This document shows, piece after piece, positions 24,743-32,814 of a stretch of 64,000 bases of DNA; position 1 is the stretch's first letter; each line of letters opens with the position of its first letter. The translations under genes were made by a program, and so were the position numbers. The notes under the pieces are model-generated. The model did no database searches and was not told the origin of the DNA. It saw nothing but the letters and a program-made list of their open reading frames with translations. This DNA comes from Dinoroseobacter sp034111085 (GTDB lineage: Bacteria; Pseudomonadota; Alphaproteobacteria; Rhodobacterales; Rhodobacteraceae), in NCBI GenBank assembly GCA_034111085.1, contig JAWUXZ010000015.1:1-64000 (forward strand), written 5' to 3'.

Positions 24743-26002
24743 TTACTCGCTGTAGTATTCGTCCAGCAGCGCTTGCTCGGCTTCCGCCGCGATCGCGATG
24801 CTATCAGCCGAAGACATGCCCTGCAGGGTCATGCGCTCAACCATTTCCACCAAAATCTGACGCTGGGCGCTCTCGTTGGCGAACTTGGTGGTGTTTGCAT
24901 AAGCCAGACCACGAATGAACGGACCAAAGGTCTCGTTGTTCGCGTTCTCTTCGGTCATGCCGACGGAAGGCTTCGCAGGCAATTCGCCCACAACATCCAG
25001 CCACACCTGCATCGCCTCATCGGAGGTGATGTACTGCATGAACTTGACCGCTGCGTCGAACTTCTCGCCCTCAGCCTTCGTGGTGATCGCGTTCACCCAG
25101 TAGCTTGAGTAGTTGGACTGCACGCCGTCTGCGGTTGCAGGCAGCTCGGTCACACCCCAGTCGAGGCCACGGGTATTGTTAAGCGATCCAATACGGAACG
25201 ACCCGTCAATATGCATGCCAGCGCGGCCTGCTTTGAACGCAGCCTGTGGCTCGTCCATAAAGCCAATCGATGAGATCGGCTCGTCGCCCTCGGACATGCC
25301 TACATAGAAGTCGAGCGCTGCTTGGCCCGCTTCCGAGTTGTAGTTAACCGTCCGGTAGTCGTCCACATAAGGCTCACCGCCGAACTGGCGCACGAGAACT
25401 TCGCGGAACCAGTGGTGGTCTTGGGCCGTCATGCCTTGGGTGATGCCGACTTGGGTGATGTTGCCAGCACCATCAACTTTGGTCATCGCGCGCGCGGCGG
25501 CAACCATTTCGTCGAGCGTGGTAGGCGGCTCAACACCGGCCTCTTCGAGAAGGGTATTGTTATAGAACAGCGCCAGCGAACGCACAGCCGTGGGCAGCGC
25601 CCAGTAGTTGTCGCCTTCGCGCATGGCCGCAACCATCGGGAAGAAGTTGGCGTCGATCTCGTCAGCCGGGAATACATCCGCAGGCAGCGGCTGGATCAGG
25701 GCGGCTTCTTTATAGTCGTTCAACCAACCGTAGAACAGCTGCACAACATCAGGGCCCTCGCCCGCTGGAACGGCAGCCGCGACCTTGGTGCGGTAGTCGG
25801 CATACGGGAAGTGGGTCATCTTGACGGTAATATCAGGGTTTGCAGCCTCGAAACCTTCGATCAACTGCTCCATTGATGCGACGCGTGCGTCGAAGAAATA
25901 CTGCCAATATTCGATCTCGACGGCGTTTGCCGCGCCGCCAAAGAGGGCTGCGGCGCTTGTCGCGCTCGCCAGCACCGTGGCTTGAAGTGTCTTAAATCCC
26001 AT
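24743..26002 (-). CDS. Extracellular solute-binding protein of a sugar-type ABC importer
   Basis: The 419-residue protein has a signal peptide (LQATVLASATSAAALFGGAANA, cleavage near residue 27). A type-1 binding-protein fold follows, with VEIEYWQYFFDARVASMEQL and VAAAVPAGEGPDVVQLFYGW at the N-terminal lobe. It delivers the substrate to the two permeases encoded downstream. It resembles UgpB/MalE-type proteins in length. It is the first gene of the minus-strand operon and is divergent from the ROK regulator. The substrate is not known; the neighbouring lyase, PIG-L deacetylase and PfkB kinase suggest an N-substituted sugar or amino compound. Confidence 0.92.
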   Translation of the reverse strand: MGFKTLQATVLASATSAAALFGGAANAVEIEYWQYFFDARVASMEQLIEGFEAANPDITVKMTHFPYADYRTKVAAAVPAGEGPDVVQLFYGWLNDYKEAALIQPLPADVFPADEIDANFFPMVAAMREGDNYWALPTAVRSLALFYNNTLLEEAGVEPPTTLDEMVAAARAMTKVDGAGNITQVGITQGMTAQDHHWFREVLVRQFGGEPYVDDYRTVNYNSEAGQAALDFYVGMSEGDEPISSIGFMDEPQAAFKAGRAGMHIDGSFRIGSLNNTRGLDWGVTELPATADGVQSNYSSYWVNAITTKAEGEKFDAAVKFMQYITSDEAMQVWLDVVGELPAKPSVGMTEENANNETFGPFIRGLAYANTTKFANESAQRQILVEMVERMTLQGMSSADSIAIAAEAEQALLDEYYSE

Positions 26003-26095
26003 GGATAGTCTCCCCTGTTATATCGCCCGCGTGTTTGGTGGTGGTCGTTCGTGCAGGCATCTAGAGCAGCGCGCAGAGCGCCTCTGTCAAAATGG

Positions 26096-26135
26096 TTAAC
26101 TCAAACATATTGAGCTATCAAGTCACTTGAGTTAA
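26096..26135. promoter_or_regulatory. Nested palindromic operator between the binding-protein and ROK genes
   Basis: An outer perfect 9-bp inverted repeat, TTAACTCAA at 26096-26104 and TTGAGTTAA at 26127-26135, encloses two smaller elements. These are CTCAA-N5-TTGAG at 26100-26114 and a perfect 13-bp palindrome TCAAGT-C-ACTTGA at 26118-26130. The block ends eight bases before the ROK start and lies about 95 bp upstream of the binding-protein start. It is therefore well placed to control both divergent operons and is the likely target of the ROK protein. Confidence 0.7.
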
Positions 26136-26143
26136 TCCGAGAC

Positions 26144-27319
26144 ATGATCGCCAAACCCGATACCGTCGTCGGCGCCAATGCCGGGCGTTCGCGCAACCAT
26201 AACCGCCAGGTTGTGCTCGCCCGTGTGCGCAGTGCGGGCCAGATTGGGCGTGCTGAAATTGCGCGCCAATCCGGGCTAAGTACCCAAGCCGTCTCAAATA
26301 TAATCGCTGATTTGCTCAGTGACGGCATGATCTTGGAACAAGGTCGGCGGACCGGCGTGCGCGGATTACCAGCCGTCCAATACGGGGTGAACCCCGCAGG
26401 CGGTTTTGCGTTCGGAGTAGAGGTCAGACCCGATGCCGTGTTCGCCGCCCTGCTCGATCTCAGCGGCGAGACCCTGTTTTCGGAACGCTGCGCCCAAGGG
26501 GATTCGGCGCTAGAGGCCGTCACCGCGACAATCCAGAACCTGCTGACCCGCGCGATTAATGCCACAAACACCGACCGCGCCCGCGTGCTCGGCGCAGGCA
26601 TCGTGTTGCCCGGCCCGTTTGGCGAGACAGGGATCAAGGGCAGCGGATCGGAACTGCCTGACTGGCACCACGTAGACCTCGCCCACTGGTTCGAGGACGC
26701 GCTTAGCCTGCCGGTTTTTGTCGAGAATGATGCCAACGCCGCCGCCATGGCCGAGCGCGTAAAAGGCGTCGCACTCGGGCTTGAGACCTACGCATTCCTA
26801 TACTTCGGCACCGGGATCGGGCTGGGCATTGTCACTCAAGGGCGCCTGATGCCGGGCAGCTTCGGCAATGCGGGCGAAATCGGTCATATCCCCGTGCCTT
26901 GCGGTGGCAAAACTGTGCTGCTGGAAACCGCCGTCAGCCGCCTATCGGTCCAGCGTCATCTGGCCGAAGCGGGCCTAAACGTCACCGACGGCAACGACCT
27001 GCGCGCGCTTTATGCGGCCAAAGATCCGCACCTCATGGGCTGGCTCGACCGCGCGACCGAGCCACTGGCGGCCGCCATCAACACCGTCGAGAACCTGTTT
27101 GATCCTCAAGCCGTGATCCTCGGTGGGGCCATGCCCGACGCGCTTCTGGACCACCTGATCGACACCACGATACTATCGGACCGCTCCGTTTCGCACCGTG
27201 GCGCCCGCGATGTGCCCCGCCTGCTGCGCGGTGCGTCAGGCCGCATGACCGCGACACTCGGGGCCGCCTCTCTCGTGATCAACCGCGCCTTCACCCCCAC
27301 AATTGCCGTTGCCCAATAA
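26144..27319 (+). CDS. ROK-family transcriptional regulator
   Basis: This 391-residue protein begins with a winged helix-turn-helix (ILARVRS-type segment, then EIARQSGLSTQAVSNIIADLL at about 38-58). It continues into an ASKHA sugar-kinase-like domain with VENDANAAAMAE near residue 195 and a GTGIGLGIV phosphate-loop stretch. ROK repressors of this kind (NagC, XylR) sense a sugar or sugar phosphate. The usual zinc site (GHxxxxxxGxxCxCGxxGC) is reduced here to GEIGHIPVPCGGKTVLLE with only one Cys, so zinc binding is doubtful. It is divergent from the import operon and shares the nested operator. Confidence 0.88.
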   Translation: MIAKPDTVVGANAGRSRNHNRQVVLARVRSAGQIGRAEIARQSGLSTQAVSNIIADLLSDGMILEQGRRTGVRGLPAVQYGVNPAGGFAFGVEVRPDAVFAALLDLSGETLFSERCAQGDSALEAVTATIQNLLTRAINATNTDRARVLGAGIVLPGPFGETGIKGSGSELPDWHHVDLAHWFEDALSLPVFVENDANAAAMAERVKGVALGLETYAFLYFGTGIGLGIVTQGRLMPGSFGNAGEIGHIPVPCGGKTVLLETAVSRLSVQRHLAEAGLNVTDGNDLRALYAAKDPHLMGWLDRATEPLAAAINTVENLFDPQAVILGGAMPDALLDHLIDTTILSDRSVSHRGARDVPRLLRGASGRMTATLGAASLVINRAFTPTIAVAQ

Positions 27320-27329
27320 GGCCTAGCCC

Positions 27330-29690
27330 ATGCCCACACTCGACCAGACCCGCATTGACGCCGACCGCGTCCACCCGCGCATCATCGACCTGTGGTGGGC
27401 GCTGCGCCCGCTGACATCCGTGATCCGCTTCATGAACACCGGCGCCCATCCCGATGACGAGACCACCGCGATGCTGGCGGCAATGACCTTCCGCGATGGG
27501 ATCAACCTGTCTTATGCCTGCTCCACCCGTGGTGAGGGCGGCCAGAACGACATCGGCACCGAGGCTGGACTTGATCTCGGCGCGCTGCGCACCCGCGAGA
27601 TGGAACGCGCCTGCGATGTGATGAACATGCGGATGTATTGGCATTCGGAAACGCCCGAGGACACGATCACCGATTTCGGCTTCTCCAAAAGCGGGGTCGA
27701 GACGCTTGGAAAATGGGGCCACGCCCGCACGCTGGCGCGTTTCGTCGAGATAATCCGCACCGATAAGCCCGATATTATCTGCCCCACCTTCCTCGATATT
27801 TCTGGCCAACACGGTCACCACCGCGCCATGACCGAGGCCGCACATTTGGTGATGTCAGCCGCCGCCGATCCAGATTTCGAGTGTGACCTGGCGCCGTGGC
27901 AGGTCAAGAAAATGTATCTGCCTGCATGGTCTGGCGCGGGCCAAGCCTACGACGATGACTTTCCGCCGCCGCCCGCGACATTGACCGTGATCGCCTCAGA
28001 TCATGATCCCATTAGTGGTTGGAGTTGGGAACGTATCGGCCAGCAATCGCGCGCCTATCACCGCACTCAAGGCATGGGTCGCTGGGTGGCAGCTGGGCCG
28101 GGGCGCGACTGGCCGCTGCATCTGTGCGAAAGCCATGTGGACGGGCCGGATAACGCACTAACCTCGGGTCTTGCAAACACGCTCGGTGATCTGGCGCGCC
28201 TGCCCGGCGTTGATCCTATCGCCTCCGATCTGAATGCTGCGCAAGACACCATCACCCGTGCCATTGCCGCCTACCCGGTCTTTGCTGCGGTCACGGATGC
28301 TGCCACGGATGCCCTGCGCCACATCCAAACCGCCCGCGCAAACTGCCCCGAAGCTTTGCAGGGCGAAATTTCACACCGCCTTGCCGCCAAGCAGGACCAA
28401 CTGGGCCATGTTCTGCGCCTTGCCCACGGGATCGAGGTGCGTGCGCGCGCTGCCGACACATGGCTGCACCCCGGTGACACAACCGCGCTCGCTATCGAGT
28501 TTGATGCCAAAGGCACCGACGCGCAAATCGCCGTCGATCTGCCAGATGGTTGGAGCGTCCAAGACGACACACTCACCCTGTCAGACACGGCCACTCTCAC
28601 CGATCCCTACCGCGCCCTCTACGATCCAGCACGCGCCGAGGCCCCGGCCCTGACCCTCACACTCGCAGGCACCCAAATTCGCGTGCCGTTTGAGGCCCCG
28701 CCCGTTGCCCTGCCCGCGCGCCTTGCCGACATCACGCCCGCGCGTACCGTTATCAACACGGGCATCGATACGGGCCAACCCGGACGCACCGTAACAATCA
28801 CCCTCGCCGGAATTCGCCCCGAAGGTGCTGTCGCAACCCTTGGTCTGCCCGAAAACTGGACTGCCACCCGCACCGAGACCGGCTTCACCGTCACCTTGCC
28901 CAAGCACACCCCCGAAGGCGTCTACGACCTGCCGCTGCTGCTCGACGGCCAGCCCGCCATGACCGTGCGCCGCATTAGTCACGCCCATATCGACCCGACC
29001 GCGCGCGCCCATCCCGCCAATGTCCGCGTTCTCGCCACCGCCGTTGCCGTGCCAAAGGCCCGCATCGGCTATATCGGCAGCGGCAATGACCGAGTGGACG
29101 CGCAGCTCAGCGCCATTGGCGCGGATGTAGTCCCCCTGACCGATGCCGATCTGCAAAGTGATACGGCGCTGGCCGCCTTCGACAGCATCGTCATCGGTAT
29201 CTTCGCCATGCGCTTCCGCCTCGGTCTGGTAGAGGTCATGCCGCGCCTGCACCGCTGGACGCAAAATGGCGGAACACTTGTAACGCTCTACCACCGCCCA
29301 TGGGACAACTGGGACGCGGATACCATCCCGCCCAAGCACCTAGAGATCGGCATGCCGTCCCTGCGCTGGCGCGTCACCGACGAAGCCGCCCATGTCACCC
29401 AAATTGCCGAGCATCCGATCCTGCAAACCCCGAACAAAATCCAGCCCGAGGATTGGGACAACTGGGTCAAGGAACGCGGGCTCTACTTTGCCAAAAGCTG
29501 GGACGCCGCCTATACGCCGCTGCTGGAAATGGCCGATCCCGATGAGGCCCCGCACCAAGGCGCTCTGCTGGTTGCTGATATCGGAAAGGGCCGCCACGTC
29601 CACACCTCCCTGATCTTGCACCACCAAATGGAGCACCTCGTGCCCGGTGCCTACCGCCTGATGGCCAATCTGGTCGCCCCGCGCCGATGA
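27330..29690 (+). CDS. PIG-L/LmbE-family deacetylase with extra C-terminal domain
   Basis: The 786-residue protein has an N-terminal PIG-L domain with the metal motif GAHPDDETTAM at about residues 38-48, and a matching distal SGQHGHHRAM near 165. PIG-L enzymes remove N-acetyl groups from GlcNAc-containing or related compounds using zinc. A long beta-rich middle region (about 370-560) follows. A C-terminal domain (IGYIGSGNDRVDAQLSAIGA near 575) then resembles a ThuA/glutamine-amidotransferase-like fold. The whole is much longer than the usual 220-300-residue LmbE protein. It follows the ROK regulator by 10 bases and overlaps the exporter gene. No signal peptide is seen, so it probably acts in the cytoplasm. 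Confidence 0.85.
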   Translation: MPTLDQTRIDADRVHPRIIDLWWALRPLTSVIRFMNTGAHPDDETTAMLAAMTFRDGINLSYACSTRGEGGQNDIGTEAGLDLGALRTREMERACDVMNMRMYWHSETPEDTITDFGFSKSGVETLGKWGHARTLARFVEIIRTDKPDIICPTFLDISGQHGHHRAMTEAAHLVMSAAADPDFECDLAPWQVKKMYLPAWSGAGQAYDDDFPPPPATLTVIASDHDPISGWSWERIGQQSRAYHRTQGMGRWVAAGPGRDWPLHLCESHVDGPDNALTSGLANTLGDLARLPGVDPIASDLNAAQDTITRAIAAYPVFAAVTDAATDALRHIQTARANCPEALQGEISHRLAAKQDQLGHVLRLAHGIEVRARAADTWLHPGDTTALAIEFDAKGTDAQIAVDLPDGWSVQDDTLTLSDTATLTDPYRALYDPARAEAPALTLTLAGTQIRVPFEAPPVALPARLADITPARTVINTGIDTGQPGRTVTITLAGIRPEGAVATLGLPENWTATRTETGFTVTLPKHTPEGVYDLPLLLDGQPAMTVRRISHAHIDPTARAHPANVRVLATAVAVPKARIGYIGSGNDRVDAQLSAIGADVVPLTDADLQSDTALAAFDSIVIGIFAMRFRLGLVEVMPRLHRWTQNGGTLVTLYHRPWDNWDADTIPPKHLEIGMPSLRWRVTDEAAHVTQIAEHPILQTPNKIQPEDWDNWVKERGLYFAKSWDAAYTPLLEMADPDEAPHQGALLVADIGKGRHVHTSLILHHQMEHLVPGAYRLMANLVAPRR

Positions 29691-30571
29691 CGCCGCCGGC
29701 CCCGCGCGACAATATCCGCGGCGGGGTCTGGCTGCTGTCGGATCTGGCGCTCAACATCTGGGCGCTGGCAATCGTCAAGGCGCTTGGCCTCGACTACTCA
29801 GCGTTCCAGATCGTGTTCTTGCGCGCTTGCGTCGGCCTTGTGCTGATCTCCCCGCTGATCTGGCGGGGACGTGCGTCCTTCCGGGGCATCGCACATCTTC
29901 AACTCCACCTCCTGCGCGTCGCCCTGTCCGTCATCACCCTTACGTCGAGCTTCTTCGCCATCTCCCGCGTGCCCTTCGCCGTGTTCACTGCGATGAACTT
30001 CACGCGGCCCCTCGTCACCATGGTTATGGCCGCGCTGATCCTCGGCGAGACCATCGGAAAACGCCGCTGGAGTGCCGCTGCCATCGCCCTGCTTGGTGTG
30101 CTGATCGCGCTCAACCCCGATAGCGTGGATTGGAGCTGGGGCCTCGCCGCCCTCGCCCTCGTCATCCTCACAGGCTCCGGCGCAATCATCATCACCCGCC
30201 GTCTACGCAGCGCGCCCGAGATCGTCATGATGACCTTCTACACCGCAGGCCTCGCCGCCTTTTCCGCCCCCTTCGCCGTCCTCAACTGGACGCCCGTCGC
30301 CCCCCAGCATCTGCCCTTCCTGATCCTCGTCGGCGTCTTCGCACAAAGCGCGCAACTGTGCTTTCTGCGCGCGCACTACTTCGGTGAGGCCGGGTTCTTG
30401 TCGGTGCTCAGCTACCTCAGCCTGATCTTGTCGGTCAGCGTCGGCTACTTGGCGTTCAACGAGGTCCCGACACCCTCATTTTGGATCGGTGCAGTCCTCG
30501 TAGTCAGCGCCGCCCTCTGGGTCACCCTGCGCGCCAAACCAGTCGTCCAAAAACCGCCCCCTCTGCCCTGA
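29687..30571 (+). CDS. EamA/DMT-superfamily metabolite exporter
   Basis: This 294-residue membrane protein has about ten helices in two EamA repeats, with IVFLRACVGLVLISPLIWRG early on and MNFTRPLVTMVMAALILGE closing the first repeat. The second repeat (about 155-285) contains AQLCFLRAHYFGEAGFLSVLSYL. DMT proteins export amino acids, nucleosides or sugars. It overlaps the PIG-L gene by ATGA and closes the plus-strand half of the ROK locus, perhaps exporting an overflow or toxic intermediate. The specific substrate is unknown. Confidence 0.9.
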   Translation: MTPPAPRDNIRGGVWLLSDLALNIWALAIVKALGLDYSAFQIVFLRACVGLVLISPLIWRGRASFRGIAHLQLHLLRVALSVITLTSSFFAISRVPFAVFTAMNFTRPLVTMVMAALILGETIGKRRWSAAAIALLGVLIALNPDSVDWSWGLAALALVILTGSGAIIITRRLRSAPEIVMMTFYTAGLAAFSAPFAVLNWTPVAPQHLPFLILVGVFAQSAQLCFLRAHYFGEAGFLSVLSYLSLILSVSVGYLAFNEVPTPSFWIGAVLVVSAALWVTLRAKPVVQKPPPLP

Positions 30572-30679
30572 AAACGCCACAACAAGACGCTAGAACGCCG
30601 TCATAGCACCGCGTCGCGGCCCCCCAAGCCCGGCGCAGTCATGTCCAGTTTTACCTTCCAAACCTAGAGGGAGCGTTCC

Positions 30680-31027
30680 ATGCGTATCAAATCCATCCTC
30701 CTCGGCCTCGCCGCCGCAATCGCCACGACCTCGCCCGTGCTCGCGTCCAACATGACCGATGCGCAGATCGAGGATAAGTTCATCGGCATGCGTCTGGTGT
30801 CATATCAGCAAGGCATTGAATCGATGGTGCTTTACGATGAAGATGGCTTCGTGCGCATCAGCGGCAGCAGCCTCGCAGGTGAGGGGACTTGGACCGTAAC
30901 AGACGGATCATTCTGCACCAACATGACCTCCGGGCCCCTGCTCGGCCAGTCCTGCATGACCATCCAGAGCCGCCTCGACGGGGGCTTTGCAATGTCCAAC
31001 GGCGTGACGTTCCAACTGGGGCGCTAG
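30680..31027 (+). CDS. Small secreted protein of unknown function
   Basis: The 115-residue protein has a clear signal peptide (MRIKSILLGLAAAIATTSP, likely cleaved after VLAS near residue 23) and an upstream GAGGGAG ribosome-binding site. The mature part is about 92 residues, beta-rich, with two cysteines (SFCTNMTSGPLLGQSCM) that may form a disulfide in the periplasm. It is predicted periplasmic or extracellular. No domain is recognised. It lies 108 bases after the exporter gene, without an obvious terminator between. Confidence 0.75.
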   Translation: MRIKSILLGLAAAIATTSPVLASNMTDAQIEDKFIGMRLVSYQQGIESMVLYDEDGFVRISGSSLAGEGTWTVTDGSFCTNMTSGPLLGQSCMTIQSRLDGGFAMSNGVTFQLGR

Positions 31028-31178
31028 GCCAAGGCACAAGCGCGCCCGCCAAATAAGCCAGATAGGACCAAACGGCCAGACACAGCGCGCAAGCTGGGTC
31101 TGGTCCAAAGGCGTGTTGGGATGCCTTGACGCCTCGCTCATAACTTGCCTCAATGCTCCAAACCACCCGAGGCACCAC

Positions 31179-32597
31179 ATGAGCAACCGCGAAACCCTTG
31201 CCGAACACGGCTCCGCCCTGTGCCTCGCAGCCCTTGGCGTCATCGCAGGCGGGGCAACGCTGGCCTCCGCAATCATTCCCGTCGCCGTGCTCACCACCAT
31301 CGGGCTTGAGAAATGGGCGCAGTGCGATGCCAATACCGTCAAATCCGCCAAAGACGCCGTCCTAACAGCCCTCTCCGCCTCCAGAGACATCTCCGAGGGC
31401 GAGATCACCGCCGCCGCCGAGCTTCTCAAATCCGCCAAGACTCCCATCAAATTCGACCCCGTGCGCATGACTAAAGCCGTCAAATCTGGCGACCTGCCCA
31501 CGGCGCTTGTGCGCGAGGTCTTCCCGGACGCGCTCAAAGGCGAAGACCCCGGCACTCGCACCGCCATCACCCTAACCCTGCAAGCCGCGTTCGACATCTT
31601 TCGTCAGAACGAGAAATATCGCGACGTATTCACCCAAGAAATGGTGATGGAGCTTTTGCGCGAAAAACGCGTCGAGATCACCCTGCTGGAGGATTTGAAC
31701 GCCAAGGTCGATCAACTTATCGACCGTGAACGCGACCTTGCGCGCGAGCTTGGCGTGCAAGAAGGTATGCTCATCGCCCTCGCCCGCCGCTACGCCGAAG
31801 GCAACCCATCCGATTTCGAAGCCGCCCTGCGCGGCCTCGAACGCGCCTTAACCGTCGCCGCTGATGAAATCGCCAAGAACGCCCTGCCCGCCAATACCGA
31901 TGCCGCCGTTGATGCGATCCTCAAGCAAGTCGATGCCCTCAACGAGGACGGCCAAATCGACGACGCCGCCACCCTCATCGCCGAAGAAGAATCCCGCGCC
32001 GAGGCCGGACTGATCCGTCTCTACGACAAAGGCATCGCCCAAGCGATCCTCACCCGCGACAGTGACGCCGCCGCAACCTACGAGCTTAAGAAACTCCCCA
32101 TTGACACCCCAGACCCAGCCGCCCAGTTCAACGCCCTGCGCATGGTCTTTATCAATTGGTATGAGCGCGGCCGCGACAAGGGCCTGAACTTCGACCTCGA
32201 GGTCTCTATCATCCTCGCCCGCGCCAGCACGCAGGCCGCACAAACCGCCGACCAATCAGGGTCAGCACTCAACGATCTCGGCACCGTCCTCCAAACCCTC
32301 GGCGAACGCGAAACCGGAACCGAGCGCCTTGAGGATGCCGTCACCGCCTATTGTGCAGCGCTCGAAGAAAACACCCGCGACCGTGTCCCGCTTGAATGGG
32401 CCGCGACGATCGGCAACCCAAGCTCCGCTTTAATCACGCTTGCCGACCGCACCAACAACCGCGATCTTGTCCTCCGCGCCCGCGCGCAATTAACCGAGGC
32501 AGCACAGGTGCTCCGCGATGGCGGGCACATTCCTTGGGCGATCACATTCGAAAATCAATTCCCAAAAGCCGACGCCGTCATCGCCCGCCTCTCCTAA
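31179..32597 (+). CDS. TPR-like helical repeat protein of unknown function with hydrophobic N-terminus
   Basis: From ATG 31179 (GAGG at 31169-31172, six bases before) the product is 472 residues. A hydrophobic stretch (LAALGVIAGGATLASAIIPVAVLTTIG, about 16-42) could be a membrane anchor. The middle is Ala/Glu-rich helix, with a possible coiled coil around 170-200 (LNAKVDQLIDRERDLAREL). The C-terminal third contains a tetratricopeptide-type unit, LNDLGTVLQTLGERETGTE near 362, followed by LEDAVTAYCAALEENTRDR. I do not recognise the family. The layout resembles membrane-anchored TPR scaffold proteins. It is followed by the small repeats at 32664-32713. Confidence 0.65.
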   Translation: MSNRETLAEHGSALCLAALGVIAGGATLASAIIPVAVLTTIGLEKWAQCDANTVKSAKDAVLTALSASRDISEGEITAAAELLKSAKTPIKFDPVRMTKAVKSGDLPTALVREVFPDALKGEDPGTRTAITLTLQAAFDIFRQNEKYRDVFTQEMVMELLREKRVEITLLEDLNAKVDQLIDRERDLARELGVQEGMLIALARRYAEGNPSDFEAALRGLERALTVAADEIAKNALPANTDAAVDAILKQVDALNEDGQIDDAATLIAEEESRAEAGLIRLYDKGIAQAILTRDSDAAATYELKKLPIDTPDPAAQFNALRMVFINWYERGRDKGLNFDLEVSIILARASTQAAQTADQSGSALNDLGTVLQTLGERETGTERLEDAVTAYCAALEENTRDRVPLEWAATIGNPSSALITLADRTNNRDLVLRARAQLTEAAQVLRDGGHIPWAITFENQFPKADAVIARLS

Positions 32598-32663
32598 CGC
32601 GCTAGACCCTTAGCTTTGCCAAATATCCCCGCCGGAGGCACCTGCCCGTCCAACCGCGCCACC

Positions 32664-32713
32664 GGTTCACAATCTATCAACATACCTCCAAATCAGGTTC
32701 ACAAACTGTCAAC
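32664..32713. repeat. Two 18-bp near-identical repeats (32664-32681 and 32696-32713)
   Basis: GGTTCACAATCTATCAAC and GGTTCACAAACTGTCAAC match at 16 of 18 positions, starting 32 bp apart (three helical turns). They lie between the TPR gene and the katG terminator. They may be a pair of binding sites or a short duplication. Confidence 0.4.
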
Positions 32714-32741
32714 CCGGCCGATTTCGTTACCAAAACGTAAA

Positions 32742-32771
32742 GAACCGCGCCCCCCGGAAGGGACGCGGTTC
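32742..32771 (-). terminator. Likely rho-independent terminator of katG
   Basis: GAACCGCG (32742-32749) pairs with CGCGGTTC (32764-32771). Read on the minus strand, the stem is followed by TTTACGTTTTGG, a T-rich tract. It lies 43 bases past the katG stop. On the plus strand the stem is followed by AAAG, so it acts mainly for katG. Confidence 0.7.
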
Positions 32772-32814
32772 AAAGTCTCAGCAAAGCCGCCAGATCAGGT
32801 CAGATCAAGCCAAT

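Noticed and set aside
32664..32713. Small CRISPR-like array
   Set aside because: Only two near-identical copies with a 14-bp spacer and no cas genes.
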